A stretch of 64,000 nucleotides of DNA from Lewinella sp. W8 (GCF_004375085.3 NZ_SNAQ03000017.1:62001-126000); one strand, 5' to 3'; positions 17,701 through 26,224 are shown, counted from the first letter of the stretch. The notes: generated by a model from the sequence alone, not told the origin. Program-made: numbers and translations.

Positions 17701-20700
17701 TGCCGTATTACCATTATTGATCAGTACCTCAGTTACGTCCACAAATTCAAGACCACCCTCAAACAGGTCAATGGGCATACTGTTCCCGTCGACTACGTCA
17801 GGTGCATTGTCTACGTTGCGGTTCACGCGGTAGAGAACGTCCGTTCCCACCACGTTTTGTGAGGGAGAGAAGGTAATCTGTCCGCCGCTGCAAATCGTGA
17901 GCGTATCGACGTCTGCGAGCAGCATCTCGGCATTGATGGAAGTTCCGGCGTGGGTGGCGATCACCTGGATTTCCGGATCGGGATCAACGGTTACGTTGAA
18001 GGTAGCCACTTCGCTGGTACAGCCGAAGCGGGTGGTGGCCGTTACGGTGTAGGTAGCGACCAGCGGAGAGTTGGTTGGGTTTTCGATAATATCGTCCACC
18101 ATCTCCATACTTCCGGCACCCAGCACCGGGTAGGGGCTGCCACCGACGAACACCAGTCCGGTTTCGAGGCTCAGCTCGTAGTCGAAGGTAACGTTAGCGG
18201 TATTGGTGAAGCTGGAGGCGAAGGCAGAGTTGGCGGTGGGTGCCAGGGGCATACCCACTTCATCACCGGTACAGATCCGGAAGTCGGCCATCGTCTCGTC
18301 GATGATGGGCTCGGCGCGGACCAGGAAAGAGTAGGTGATCACCTCACTCTGACATCCGTCGTCGGATACCAAACGAATATCGTATTCTACGGTTACCCCG
18401 GATCCCGTCCGGTTGCGGTAGCTGTCGTTATTGAAGAAACCGTTGGTTTCGGTTAGCAGGACGCCACCGGCCGCCAGGCCGGAGGTATCCACGGCGGAGA
18501 TCGCCGTGAAGTTGGGGTCCGTGGTGCTTACGCGGTAATCCACCAGGCGGACCGTGCTGAAGTCAATGTTAAGGTTGGGCTGCGTAGCCTGCAGGTCGAA
18601 GCCTTCATCACTGAAGACGTCGCGGGAACAAACCTCCACCTGGCCGGGCGTAGCCACGCCAAAGAATCCTGGGTTGACCGTTACCGTGAAGGTGAAGGGC
18701 GTTCCGGGGCAGTTGGGCTGACCGGGGCGGTTGATGAAGGGGGTAATCGTGTAGGTTACCGTCTGGGCCACGGCGGAAGAATTCAGGATGGCCTCCTCGA
18801 AGAAGAGGACGGAATCCTGGCTAGCACGGTTGCCACCGGAGGCTCCGGGGATGCCACTGCTGGCGCGCGCGGGATCCGAGCCGACGATGGTTACGTCACC
18901 ACTGCTCGTCGTGAAGCTGGTGGTGTAGCGCAATTGGTTATCTCCTCCCGTGGGCGTAGCCATGGAGAAGAGGTAGGCACTCAGTGAGTCACCGCTACAG
19001 ATCGTAGCCGTGTATCCGTTTTCGGGGCTGCCCATTACCGTGGTGCCGTTGCTGGCCAGCTCGGCGGTAGCCTCGGGTTCGATGGTCAGTACCACTTCCA
19101 CGGTGCTGCCGTCCGTACAGTCCGCTTCGGTGCGGGTGCTGAAGACGTAGGTTACGTCCAGCGGTCCGTTGGTGGGGTTGAGGAATTGCTGGCCGAAGAG
19201 GATGGTGTCTACTTCGCCGTCTACGATGGGCTCGCTCTGGTCGGTCAGGCCGGGATCAACGGTCTTGCTAACCAGGTCAAAGCGGATGTCGTCGTAGACC
19301 ACGGTGTAGAAGACTTGCGCCTCACCGTCGGCATCCTGGGTGAAGGGCTTGGTACTAAAACCAACGCTACCGGTAGAGGAATAGGAATCACCTCCCTGGC
19401 CGCCGGCACCCGACTGGCTGTTACCGCCGTCGCCGCCGATCCAGCCGCCGCCGCCGCCGCCACCGTTACCCTGACCGGCGCCGCCCATGGCGTCGGGGAA
19501 GCCCGTCCCGCCAAAGCCGCCGGGGCCCTGGCCGTCAGTACCGTCTGCAGGCGAAGAGTTCGTGGAAGCGATTGAAGCATTTTGTCCGTTAAACGCAACA
19601 CCAGCACCACCGCCACCGGCGGCTACGAAGGTGTGCACGATACCACTACCTGGGCGGATGACGACCATGGTGGTGGCATTACCGCCGTTACCGTTGGAAA
19701 CGTTGGCGCTGCCCGCGGTTCCGCGGCGCACGCGTACCGTATCACCGGGCAGCAGCTGAAGTTCTGAGAGGCTGCCGGTGATCACTCCACCACGGCCCCC
19801 TGAGCGGTTCGGCCCGGCACCTGCGGTACCGCCACCATTACCACCGGAAAGGGTAAAGGAGAAGTCTTCAATTCTGGCGGCTCCCGCGGGAACCACAAAG
19901 TCCGTTTCGTTCTCAAAGGTGTTGAACTCGGAGATGCGGGTCTCCAGGTCTCCCATACCAGAAGCTCCGCCAATCACGTAATCAACGCGCTCTTCACTGC
20001 AGAAGGTAGCCATCTGGGGCGAGTTGAGGGCGGGAGGAAGTGGGTTTACCGTAAGTACGAGCGTAATGGATTCCCCTTCGCAATCTACTCCACTCTGGCT
20101 GGCGGACATGTTGCTGAACATCTCGAAGTACGGCGTCAGGGTGATGGTCGCCACCTGAGCACTGTTGTCCGGGCTGTTGTTCATCACGTTCTGCACCCCG
20201 ATCAGGAAATTGTCGATGGGCAGGAACTGGGTGGTCGGCGTAGGAATGTTCAGGAAGCCGGCATCGCCCTGTACGTCAAAGATCACGTACTTGAGCTTGG
20301 CGCCCGAAGGCTCGGGGATATTCAGGTTATCCAGCAGGAAGTTGTCTCCGCTGCAGATTTCGTAGGCGACGGCGTCACCACTCATGAGGGTGGTCATTAC
20401 GTCGTCACCGATTTCCAGGTCGGCCGTCAGGCTGGGCTGCGGCTGTACCGTCAGAGTAACCACTACGGGTTCTCCGGAACAGGAGTTGTCCACGAAGGGT
20501 CCACCGATCGTCTGACTGTTCTGGGGGAAGGTCGGCGTAATCGTCAGCGTTGCCGTCTGGTCTTCCCCGGATTGGTTGGTGAAGTTGGCGTAGATGCTGC
20601 TACCGTTCGTCTGGTCCGTATCGCTAATGGTGCTGAAGTTAGCCACCAGGGGAGAAGAGAAAGACCACTGGAAGTCGTAGCGAACGTTCTGGTTGCCACC

Positions 20701-22488
20701 ATTGTCGTTCAGGAAGACCGAAAGGTCGTAGTCCTGGGCGCTACATACGATGGGGTTGAGGTCGAAAATGGGGTCGATCTCGGGGTTGGGCCGCACCGGA
20801 ATGGAAAAAGCCGTAGGCTCACTTGAGCATCCCGTCAGAATGTTGGTGGACACCACCTGCAGCTCAATGGTCTGCGCAAAATTGGCGTTGTTCTGGAAAG
20901 AACCGATTACGGAACCATCGCCGGTGTAGGGGATGCTCATGGCGTTAAAATCGCCCATGGTATCGATCGTACCCGGCGCAGTACCGGTGTAGGTGATCTC
21001 GTAAGTATTGAGCGGATCGTAGTTGGGGATGTTTACTTCGACGTCCTGGTTAGAGCAGAAGAATCCGCCCACCACGCTGTCGCCGGTGCCCAGAATGGAG
21101 AAGACCTCCACCATGGGATCCACTGGCTGGGCGTTTACCTGAAGAACGAAGGGGAAGGTATCCGTACAACCCGTAAAGTTGTTGAAGAGCACCAGCTCGA
21201 GGTTCACCGTCGTATCCTGATTCAGGGGACGGCAGAAGCCGGTGCCGGGCGTAAATCCAGTCAGGGAGTAGCCGCCGTTCATTTCGGCGGGGAAGGGCCG
21301 CATGCTGGACTGGTAGGGGCCCCAGCAACCGCTATTGGGTGAGGGGTCAATAATGTCGTAGGAAGCGTTCTGTACGTTGAAGTTCAGGCCCGCAACTGCG
21401 GCAACCTCTACAGTGTAGGAGTTTGCGTCGGCACAGATGGGCGGAGCAAACAGGAAGCCGACGGTGATCTCGGCGGGTTGTCCGATAACGGCCGTTTCGG
21501 TCAGGGTACAGTTTCCGTTGCTGTCGGAGATGCTGATTTGGTAGGTACCGGCGGGCAGGTTGTTGATCGTCCGGTTGGGGTAACCGTTTACGGAAGCGGC
21601 AATGGAGCCCGAAATCGCGGCAGAAATCGGTCCTTCAATGACGAAGAACAGGTTTCCGTTGACGTTGGGGTCCGCTCCGTCGGGGATGAGGGTCAGACTG
21701 CCGTCCGCTTCCCCAAAACAGCTCGCGGGGGAAGCCGTTACCGTCAGGCTGAATTCGCCCTCTACGGTTTCCGTGAAGGCCGTTTCACAGCCCGTGGCCA
21801 CGTCAAAGATCAGGATGGTGTAATCACCCGGTAGCAGATTGGTGGCGCGTGCCAGATATTCCGTGCTGCTGGGGTTGGGGAACTCGCCGGGAGCAAATAC
21901 GTTCACCAGCCCAAAGTCCGTGCGCGTAGCGCTGAAGCGGTTGGGGTTGCTGGTGTTACCGTCGAAGGGAACGAAGAAAATGTCGATCTGCCCGGTAGGA
22001 ACATTGTCACAGGGTGCATCCTCAACGACCACCGTCGTTTCATCGGCGTCGATGCTGGGCACCGTTCCGATATCAAAGAGGTTACTGTCTACCTCATCCG
22101 CCGTAAAGTCCTGAAAACACACGTTTTCAATGGAGACACTGATGAGTCGGACGAAGTTATTGGTGGCCACAACCGGTGGTGCATTGGGGGGGAACTCCCC
22201 AATGGCAAACCCATTCACGGCATTTACCTCAATGACGCTATTCTGCGGGAAGGAGAAAAAGCCATTAAAGTAAAACGTCTTGAATTCAACGGTCACCGGA
22301 CCATTGATGAAGAACGAACCAAAGTTGAACAGGATGGAGGGATTCGTTGCGTCACAGGTTGACTGAACCGTAATTTCAATATTATTCGGATCAAGCCCGC
22401 AACTGAGCTGTGCCTTGGCCGAACCAGACAAGGCTAGAAGCCCGAACGCTAACACCAGCGAACGAACCAAAGGGGTAAAATACTTCAT
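11752..22488 (-). CDS. Giant T9SS-secreted surface protein with repeated PKD-like domains and two glycine-rich domains
   Basis: 3578 residues from ATG 22488, where a clean signal peptide begins (MKYFTPLVRSLVLAFGLLAL...AKAQ); a start 38 codons upstream gives no signal peptide. The body is a chain of PKD/Ig-like modules of roughly 90-150 residues. Most contain a Cys motif such as EICSGD or TVCSED and end in phrases like VTYTVTP...C...TLTVNP. Two super-modules, about residues 688-1507 and 1782-2634, are related copies; each contains one glycine-rich domain (about 880-1040 and 1973-2137) with FVAAGGGGAG and GNGGGGGGGW runs. The C-terminus has another domain (about 3190-3480) and a T9SS type A sorting domain (TLTVFPNPTFGPVSVEF). 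It probably acts as an adhesin or surface filament. Regulated from a promoter about 275 bp upstream. Confidence 0.9.
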   Translation of the reverse strand: MKYFTPLVRSLVLAFGLLALSGSAKAQLSCGLDPNNIEITVQSTCDATNPSILFNFGSFFINGPVTVEFKTFYFNGFFSFPQNSVIEVNAVNGFAIGEFPPNAPPVVATNNFVRLISVSIENVCFQDFTADEVDSNLFDIGTVPSIDADETTVVVEDAPCDNVPTGQIDIFFVPFDGNTSNPNRFSATRTDFGLVNVFAPGEFPNPSSTEYLARATNLLPGDYTILIFDVATGCETAFTETVEGEFSLTVTASPASCFGEADGSLTLIPDGADPNVNGNLFFVIEGPISAAISGSIAASVNGYPNRTINNLPAGTYQISISDSNGNCTLTETAVIGQPAEITVGFLFAPPICADANSYTVEVAAVAGLNFNVQNASYDIIDPSPNSGCWGPYQSSMRPFPAEMNGGYSLTGFTPGTGFCRPLNQDTTVNLELVLFNNFTGCTDTFPFVLQVNAQPVDPMVEVFSILGTGDSVVGGFFCSNQDVEVNIPNYDPLNTYEITYTGTAPGTIDTMGDFNAMSIPYTGDGSVIGSFQNNANFAQTIELQVVSTNILTGCSSEPTAFSIPVRPNPEIDPIFDLNPIVCSAQDYDLSVFLNDNGGNQNVRYDFQWSFSSPLVANFSTISDTDQTNGSSIYANFTNQSGEDQTATLTITPTFPQNSQTIGGPFVDNSCSGEPVVVTLTVQPQPSLTADLEIGDDVMTTLMSGDAVAYEICSGDNFLLDNLNIPEPSGAKLKYVIFDVQGDAGFLNIPTPTTQFLPIDNFLIGVQNVMNNSPDNSAQVATITLTPYFEMFSNMSASQSGVDCEGESITLVLTVNPLPPALNSPQMATFCSEERVDYVIGGASGMGDLETRISEFNTFENETDFVVPAGAARIEDFSFTLSGGNGGGTAGAGPNRSGGRGGVITGSLSELQLLPGDTVRVRRGTAGSANVSNGNGGNATTMVVIRPGSGIVHTFVAAGGGGAGVAFNGQNASIASTNSSPADGTDGQGPGGFGGTGFPDAMGGAGQGNGGGGGGGWIGGDGGNSQSGAGGQGGDSYSSTGSVGFSTKPFTQDADGEAQVFYTVVYDDIRFDLVSKTVDPGLTDQSEPIVDGEVDTILFGQQFLNPTNGPLDVTYVFSTRTEADCTDGSTVEVVLTIEPEATAELASNGTTVMGSPENGYTATICSGDSLSAYLFSMATPTGGDNQLRYTTSFTTSSGDVTIVGSDPARASSGIPGASGGNRASQDSVLFFEEAILNSSAVAQTVTYTITPFINRPGQPNCPGTPFTFTVTVNPGFFGVATPGQVEVCSRDVFSDEGFDLQATQPNLNIDFSTVRLVDYRVSTTDPNFTAISAVDTSGLAAGGVLLTETNGFFNNDSYRNRTGSGVTVEYDIRLVSDDGCQSEVITYSFLVRAEPIIDETMADFRICTGDEVGMPLAPTANSAFASSFTNTANVTFDYELSLETGLVFVGGSPYPVLGAGSMEMVDDIIENPTNSPLVATYTVTATTRFGCTSEVATFNVTVDPDPEIQVIATHAGTSINAEMLLADVDTLTICSGGQITFSPSQNVVGTDVLYRVNRNVDNAPDVVDGNSMPIDLFEGGLEFVDVTEVLINNGNTAQYVLYSFAAYTFGPDGIDGNGLNASDDCRGVFKRLRVEVLPNPVEEDDLQVNQVVDGTTFVPSGTQICDGTDVSVRPFTLIDPNSTGIGFTWTRENDGTLLDGATSGQGTFNPNGSADMPPRYFTALGDRINQQLVAQDDVSREVRYIISLYTFGSNGIDEGGQGDDCIGDVDTASFLLDPTPVLSYDIQIGTEMDNLTADGSPYTYEICSGEDFLINNLMIPQLADGKANYVEMDVDFDATFIGIPSGFDVGVFPAASFSVGAQNVQTTLMNNSAQTARITLTPYFEDGVDDQTLGPDECSGEPIVVIVTLNPTPPDLGPFETTVCSEDRIEYQIPGASDVGGTFRSRVASSFDFSEGNEYVVPPGVWAIRGINLSLSGANGGDRTAQNRGGLGYEIEATINPFNTPRNNLPVQPGDTIRVRKGEAGAANFGNGDGGDATLVCVIAGPNNGNFAEGDMVAVFVAAGGGGAGFAEIGDDATEFTINPNDPTTDGLEGAGLGGFGGTGWNAMNPASGSLGGAGRGNGGGGGGGWSGGDGGSNLDGAAGEAGESYAGTAGPTPIVINSNGTKNFNDAPAGDAFMTFTLVFNDVRFSLLERSVAEGLIDISDNPIVDGETDTILFGERFDNPTDGPLDVNYVFTTSSEAECPGGTVEVTITVEPTPTLQLASGRTTITQDGMNEYSATICSRDSLDAVLSSSTMPSEGVNFLRARVIDVDVPAGVVIGGNNPARASEPNGQFGGPPNDRAAAAPIPFFETRIINNNDVPADVVYTVVPRIVGGDEVCFGDTLTLTVTVQPGFPGIDLAPAQVNVCSNVSFEDSGFDIAATQSFNNGFMIEQIRILSVTDDAGGDPNFETISSVYSGMPVSVDASVGGFGGDTYRNRTGGPVVVTYVVEFINGDDCASRPVTYTFRMTAEPIIDATESVSNIIDTIICSTATTGLQVDPAPNSAFAGSFGSNIDLMYEIDLPDGVLLSKANGSYPATPASGRRTYFENDELVNTTNAPLDVVYTVTPSNGGCLGDPVEYTVTVNPEPFADVMLTSMDSTATFGLDNAEDSVSPTPEFGVCSGQALHVNLPGDSLSTPAGGGMTMVNVRVIDPDGLTDFTNNVPFTIPLSELGDTLSFEATELTNTTAAPMSFTVRYNVFFEYDGVAGRDESMGDCDIIGTVEFVVVVNPVNAATIVTRNPNVSGDILCSGETFNLRVQAVNTTPTVDSFLIRVHADEGLEAVAGTEGEDFWIFAPFTGTNFRRDLNNRAFTNSTFGNKSVTYTAIPYTAGCPGDSSMTTVTYRPEVDLELALDGGFLCAPTGVATAVQLTDANGNMLSTDRNEYRWEYLGGTAANFTIAATSTANPTFIFDPMGQAGLVVNNRLEIFLAPQAGLTGETAIFEVIYDDVAGCGVVTDTVTVSFSTDVSAGIPDPTLGVQCDGVNFILFDALLAEDEGGEFFFANGDPIPGSPNFTPMIGGSSLDPVSVDFIYVVGGGNSGCTLDTTEFSIEVEPAPNAGAYVGTPGEACQDAPFFNLFDLIPGAMAGGTFTQTGGVDFVTVNGDGTFDQSTVSPGIYTFSYEVMSNFGCGSDIETGIAVEVVAREECSVVVPCDVITLRAGANVISFDVIPSDNSVQSIFADLIATQNLLQVVSVQPDVNNGDPELFVFLSGLGFYAGNITGGLQGGYGYVVTVAQDATVEVCGTPVDEDLRVALQEDLNIVAYVPQMAQSADTYFNTLNQTGQLDFVRTAVGDVVTQRFYNTSPFPFPFGNLTQVQNGLGYVVNVGAAIGADTWKRNGFRTTANFDHFYGVVENGKQYVGQTIQFVDADGNLFGTTTVRDEGIYYGELAYGDIANTDAKEGFAVGEEVFMVLDGQTYATGLTFSGNWGARRFDLNPGTVDVEEVLPTTDLETTLTVFPNPTFGPVSVEFTTPMNHREAILSVFNAMGQIVFEQKVNEVAAGQHLITFDVNELPAGTYQLILSSEAGLIGRKQFIRK

Positions 22489-22723
22489 AGGGAAAACGAT
22501 TGTTGAATGGGATGAACGCCTTCTAGACGAGTTTTTGGGTGATCGGATCGGTTTTATTGCTGAAGCCTCTAAAGGCATATTCTGCTGGTATGTAATAGGC
22601 ATTTTTCACGTGTGGGATAAACACAAAAAGGGCTAGCTCCCAGCTGGGGCAAACCATTAGTTTTTACCGTTTGTGAATCCGTTTTACTCAGGCGTACACA
22701 GCACCGAAGGGAGGGAACCTTCG

Positions 22724-22743
22724 CCAACGTCTACCCACGTTGG
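22724..22743 (-). promoter_or_regulatory. Hairpin at the start of the giant-gene leader
   Basis: CCAACGT pairs with ACGTTGG around CTACCC, about 10-30 nt downstream of the predicted transcription start in a leader of about 265 nt. A second small stem (GAAGG/CCTTC) follows. The long structured leader suggests post-transcriptional control; this is inference. Confidence 0.4.
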
Positions 22744-22761
22744 GTGGTATGCTACGTCATA

Positions 22762-22793
22762 CAAACATATAGCTTTAATCTTTCATTCTCAAA
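22762..22793 (-). promoter_or_regulatory. Bacteroidota-type promoter of the giant surface protein gene
   Basis: On the minus strand TTTG (22790-22793) is followed after 20 nt by TATGTTTG (22762-22769), an exact TAnnTTTG match. The surrounding DNA is AT-rich compared with the genes. Confidence 0.7.
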
Positions 22794-22924
22794 ATTGTGG
22801 GGATGTTTTCCCCACTACACCGGAATAAGTGGGTTTAATCCCACCAAATTTTAACTTAATCCCCACTACATTTTTCGCCAAAAAAAATCTTTTCCCGGGG
22901 CGTTGGGAATAAATCCAAAAGTCA

Positions 22925-22954
22925 GGGCTCCTCGGGAGAGTTCCCGGCACCTGC
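22925..22954 (+). repeat. 30-nt dispersed repeat, copy 2
   Basis: Same element as 9071-9100, in the opposite orientation, 27 of 30 identical. It lies in the 563-bp gap between the TRAP operon end and the giant gene. Confidence 0.7.
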
Positions 22955-23051
22955 ACGCCGTTGCCCTAATTCACTGGTCAGCCGCGTAAAGACTCCGCCC
23001 CCCAAACAACCAGCGTTGTCGCCACTGCCTCCGCGGAACGTGCGTGACCCA

Positions 23052-24347
23052 TTAGTCCAGCAACAGGTCGGGCAGCCACAGGCTCAACCCCGGCACGTAG
23101 GTGACCAGGAGCAAGGCCAGCAACATGACCAGGAAAAGTGGGAGCAGGGGCCGCAGCACCTGGGTCAGTCGGATGTTCGCCACGCCGATGCCAATGAACA
23201 GGACCGACCCCACCGGTGGCGTACAGAGGCCGATGCAGAGATTGAGTACCATCATGATCCCGAAGTGTACCGGGTCCATACCCAGTGCGGTAACGACGGG
23301 AAGAAATATCGGCGTGAAGATGAGTACCGCCGGCGTCATGTCCATGAAGATGCCCACCACCAGTAAAATCACGTTGATCAGCAAAAGGATCACGAAAAAG
23401 TTATCGCTGAGGCCCAGCAAGCCGGCCGTAATGGCCTGCGGCAGGTTTTCGTAACTCATTACCCAGCTCATGGCCAGTGAGGTAGAGACGAGCAGCAGTA
23501 CGATGGCGGTGGTATTGACGCTCTCCGCAAACACCGCCGGTAAATCTTTCATGCCGATTTCTCCGTAGGCGAAGGCCAGCAGGAGGCAGTACGCCACGGC
23601 CACGGCCGAGGCCTCGGTGGCCGTAAATATTCCCGCCACGATGCCGCCGATGACGACGACCAGCAGCAGCATACTCGGTAGCGCACGCCAGAAGGTGCGC
23701 ATGATGGTTTTCCCTTCCCAGGGATCTCCGCTGGGGTACCCCTTCCTGCGGGCGTACACCGCCGCGGCCACAATCAACAATCCCCCGGTAAGCATGCCCG
23801 GCAGGTACCCCCCGAGGAAAAGCGCCGCAATACTGACGCCCCCCGAAGCCAGGCTGTAAACAATCAGGATGTTGCTGGGCGGGATTACCAGGCCGGTAGT
23901 GGCGGAGGTGATGTTCACCGCGGCCGAAAAAGACCGGGGATACCCCTCATCCTCCATACGTTTGGTCATGATTCCGCCAATGGCACTCGCCGCAGCGGCA
24001 GCGGAGCCGGCAATGGCCCCGAAGAGCATGGCGGCCACCACGTTGACCGCCGCCAGCCCTCCCGGGAGGGGTCCCACCATGGCTTTGGCGAAATCAATCA
24101 GTCGGCCGGCAAGTCCCCCCCGGTTCATCAGCTGACCGGCCAGAATAAAGAACGGAATCGCCAGGAGGCTGAAGCTGTCCAGTCCCGTGGTCATACGCTG
24201 GGCTACCGTGCCAGCCGCCACCAGACCATCCATCGTCGTCAGGAGGGTAAGCAGGGCCGTCAGGCCCAGCGTCCAGGCTACGGGAACGCCGATGGCCAGG
24301 AAGGTCAGGAAGCTGATGATCAGTATGGCTACCTCAAGTCCGTCCAT
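23052..24347 (-). CDS. TRAP transporter large permease subunit (DctM type)
   Basis: 431 residues, the family's usual size. This is the transport channel of a tripartite ATP-independent periplasmic (TRAP) system, which imports organic acids or similar solutes using an ion gradient. The protein is a run of about 12 hydrophobic helices with DctM signatures such as FFILAGQLMNRGG, the glycine/alanine-rich FGAIAGSAAAAASAIG loop, and LNLCIGLCTPPVG near the C-terminus. Its start overlaps the end of the small permease gene by 14 bp, so it is translated from the same operon as DctQ and DctP. No terminator is obvious after it. Confidence 0.95.
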   Translation of the reverse strand: MDGLEVAILIISFLTFLAIGVPVAWTLGLTALLTLLTTMDGLVAAGTVAQRMTTGLDSFSLLAIPFFILAGQLMNRGGLAGRLIDFAKAMVGPLPGGLAAVNVVAAMLFGAIAGSAAAAASAIGGIMTKRMEDEGYPRSFSAAVNITSATTGLVIPPSNILIVYSLASGGVSIAALFLGGYLPGMLTGGLLIVAAAVYARRKGYPSGDPWEGKTIMRTFWRALPSMLLLVVVIGGIVAGIFTATEASAVAVAYCLLLAFAYGEIGMKDLPAVFAESVNTTAIVLLLVSTSLAMSWVMSYENLPQAITAGLLGLSDNFFVILLLINVILLVVGIFMDMTPAVLIFTPIFLPVVTALGMDPVHFGIMMVLNLCIGLCTPPVGSVLFIGIGVANIRLTQVLRPLLPLFLVMLLALLLVTYVPGLSLWLPDLLLD

Positions 24348-24786
24348 GGATCAGGTCTTTGGCTTTGAAAAAAGAAATCAGCAAACCGGCCAGCGGTACG
24401 GCCAGGTAGAAAATCCCCACCGGAACCTTCAGGGAAGGAGAACGCTGCCCCAGATAGAAGGTGAGCCATACGTAATACCCCCCACCAATCACCAGTACGA
24501 ATAAGGCAAACAGCAGGATCAGACCATCGATCAGGCGGTAGAGCTTTTTCCGACGGCCAGTCTGCAGCCGATCCGGGAACAACTGGATGGCGATGTGACT
24601 GCGCCGCGACACGGCGTAGGCTGCCCCCAGCAGACTGATCCAGATGAGCAGAAACCGGGCCAGTTCCTCCGTCCAGCCCGCCTGGTTGCCCAGCAAGTAG
24701 CGGGTAAGCACTCCCCAGAGCACCACCGCCACTTGCAGGGCCAGCAGGCCGGCACAAACGTGCCCTAACCACTTTTCCATTTTCAT
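24334..24786 (-). CDS. TRAP transporter small permease subunit (DctQ type)
   Basis: A 150-residue membrane protein with four hydrophobic helices: VCAGLLALQVAVVLWGVLTRY, FLLIWISLLGAAYAV, LIDGLILLFALFVLVIGGGYY and FYLAVPLAGLLIS. The RYLLG...W.EELARFLLIW segment is the DctQ signature. It pairs with the large permease in the inner membrane. It overlaps both neighbours (4 bp with dctP, 14 bp with dctM), as expected of a compact dctPQM operon. Confidence 0.92.
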   Translation of the reverse strand: MKMEKWLGHVCAGLLALQVAVVLWGVLTRYLLGNQAGWTEELARFLLIWISLLGAAYAVSRRSHIAIQLFPDRLQTGRRKKLYRLIDGLILLFALFVLVIGGGYYVWLTFYLGQRSPSLKVPVGIFYLAVPLAGLLISFFKAKDLIHGRT

Positions 24787-25790
24787 TGCGCAGCTAAAAT
24801 TTTATTCAGGATCTCGGACAGTGCGGGATCTTGTCGGGCGGCCTCATACATCGGCTGCACGGCTTCCCGGAAGGCCGTCGGGGCCACCTCCGTAAAGGTT
24901 ACGCCCGCCTTGAGCAGTTCCGTGACGGCTTCCCGCTCCGCCGCTTGCCACCGGTCCCGCTGATATTTCGTAGCCATGGTGGCGGCCGTTTCCAGCCAGG
25001 CTTTTTCGGTGGCGGACAGGCCATCCCAGGTGGCCGTACCGATCACCAATACGTCGGGCACCGACGTATGTTTATCGTAACTGTAATAGGGCGTCACCTC
25101 GTAATGCCTGCTGGTGTAGTAGCTCGGCAGATTATTCTCGGCGGCGTCCACCACGCCCTGCTGAAGGGCCGTGTACAACTCCCCGTAGCTGATGGGCGTT
25201 GGCGATCCCCCCAGGTGGCGAATCAGGTTCACCGCCATCGCACTGTTCTGCACCCGGACTTTCTTCCCGGAAATATCGTCCGGACTACGGACCGGCCCGT
25301 CCTTGGTGTAAAAACTACGGTTTCCGGCGTCAAAAAAGGTGAGGCCCCGCAAGCGTGCCCGGGAACCCTGCGCCAGAAGGTCACGGCCAACAGGTCCGTC
25401 GAGAATGGCAAATCCGGTTTCGCGATCGGGGAAAAGGTAAGGCAGGCTCAAAACACTGTAGGAGGGCGCAAACCGCTCCATAACCGCCGCGGAGACTTTA
25501 GTCATCGCCAGGGAGCCCAGCTGCAGCAGCTCCAGGCACTGAGATTCCGTGCCCAGTTGTCCGGAAGGATATATCTCCAGTTGAAGTTGTCCGCCACTGA
25601 TCGAGTCCACCACCTCGCCCATACGAACCATGCCGGCGTGTACGGGGTGCGTCACGTCCAGTCCGTGCGCTAACCGCAGTTTTTGTCCCTGCTCCCCGTC
25701 ATGACACCCCATCAGGAACAGCATTCCCAGGGCCACTATCGAGTGAATTTTTGGCCAACGGGGGCAACGGAGTGCAGGTGCAAGGCTCAT
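24783..25790 (-). CDS. TRAP transporter substrate-binding lipoprotein (DctP type)
   Basis: About 335 residues from ATG 25790; a longer start at 25844 adds 18 residues before the signal peptide. The N-terminus is a lipoprotein signal with lipobox LFLMGC, so the binding protein is membrane-anchored. The DctP fold is shown by LRLAHGLDVTHPVHAGM, LEIYPSGQLGTESQCLELLQLG, the substrate-contact region VRVQNSAMAVNLIRHLGGSPTPISYGELYTALQQGVVDAAENN and a C-terminal helix. The Arg of VRVQN is the usual carboxylate-binding residue of the family, so the ligand is probably an organic acid. First gene of the operon. Confidence 0.93.
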   Translation of the reverse strand: MSLAPALRCPRWPKIHSIVALGMLFLMGCHDGEQGQKLRLAHGLDVTHPVHAGMVRMGEVVDSISGGQLQLEIYPSGQLGTESQCLELLQLGSLAMTKVSAAVMERFAPSYSVLSLPYLFPDRETGFAILDGPVGRDLLAQGSRARLRGLTFFDAGNRSFYTKDGPVRSPDDISGKKVRVQNSAMAVNLIRHLGGSPTPISYGELYTALQQGVVDAAENNLPSYYTSRHYEVTPYYSYDKHTSVPDVLVIGTATWDGLSATEKAWLETAATMATKYQRDRWQAAEREAVTELLKAGVTFTEVAPTAFREAVQPMYEAARQDPALSEILNKILAAQ

Positions 25791-25941
25791 ACCTACGGTG
25801 CCGTGACGTGGGTACAGGAGCGGTAAAACAATCGGGGGAAACATTGTAGGTGGTGACGGTAAAAAAGCTTACTCACCCCTACTGAAGAGGACCGAACATC
25901 GGCGGGAAAAAGCGAGTTGCTAAGGAAAATAACTCACCAAC

Positions 25942-26157
25942 ATGAAATCAATACTTCCCATCGTTCTGGTACTCGCCGGACTGGTTTTCGCCTATCTCGC
26001 CATCACTACCTTCCAGGATTCCACCGCTAACGTAAGTTTCCTCGGCATCGATTTGTCCGCCAGCGACGAAAGCGGGCAATTAACCGCCGGACTCTACGGG
26101 ATCGTTGCCCTGGTCTGCCTTGGCCTGGGCGTCCGCACCTTCAGCAAACGCAGTTGA
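25942..26157 (+). CDS. Small two-helix membrane protein (71 aa)
   Basis: 71 residues with an N-terminal hydrophobic helix (MKSILPIVLVLAGLVFAYLAI), a polar loop (TFQDSTANVSFLGIDLSASDESGQ) and a second helix (LYGIVALVCLGLGVRTF) ending in basic residues. This pattern resembles small bacterial inner-membrane proteins of unknown function found next to transport or stress genes. It is divergent from the TRAP operon and has its own terminator at 26194-26224. Coding quality is good; function unknown. Confidence 0.75.
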   Translation: MKSILPIVLVLAGLVFAYLAITTFQDSTANVSFLGIDLSASDESGQLTAGLYGIVALVCLGLGVRTFSKRS

Positions 26158-26193
26158 TTGGGGTAGTCCACAAAGCATAAACTGATTCGGGTA

Positions 26194-26224
26194 AGGCCTG
26201 GGGGACGGACGATCCTCCAGGCCT
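26194..26224 (+). terminator. Intrinsic terminator after the 71-aa membrane protein gene
   Basis: AGGCCTGG (26194-26201) pairs with CCAGGCCT (26217-26224), with further GGA/TCC pairing inside, followed by TCTCATTTTCTG. Confidence 0.75.
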
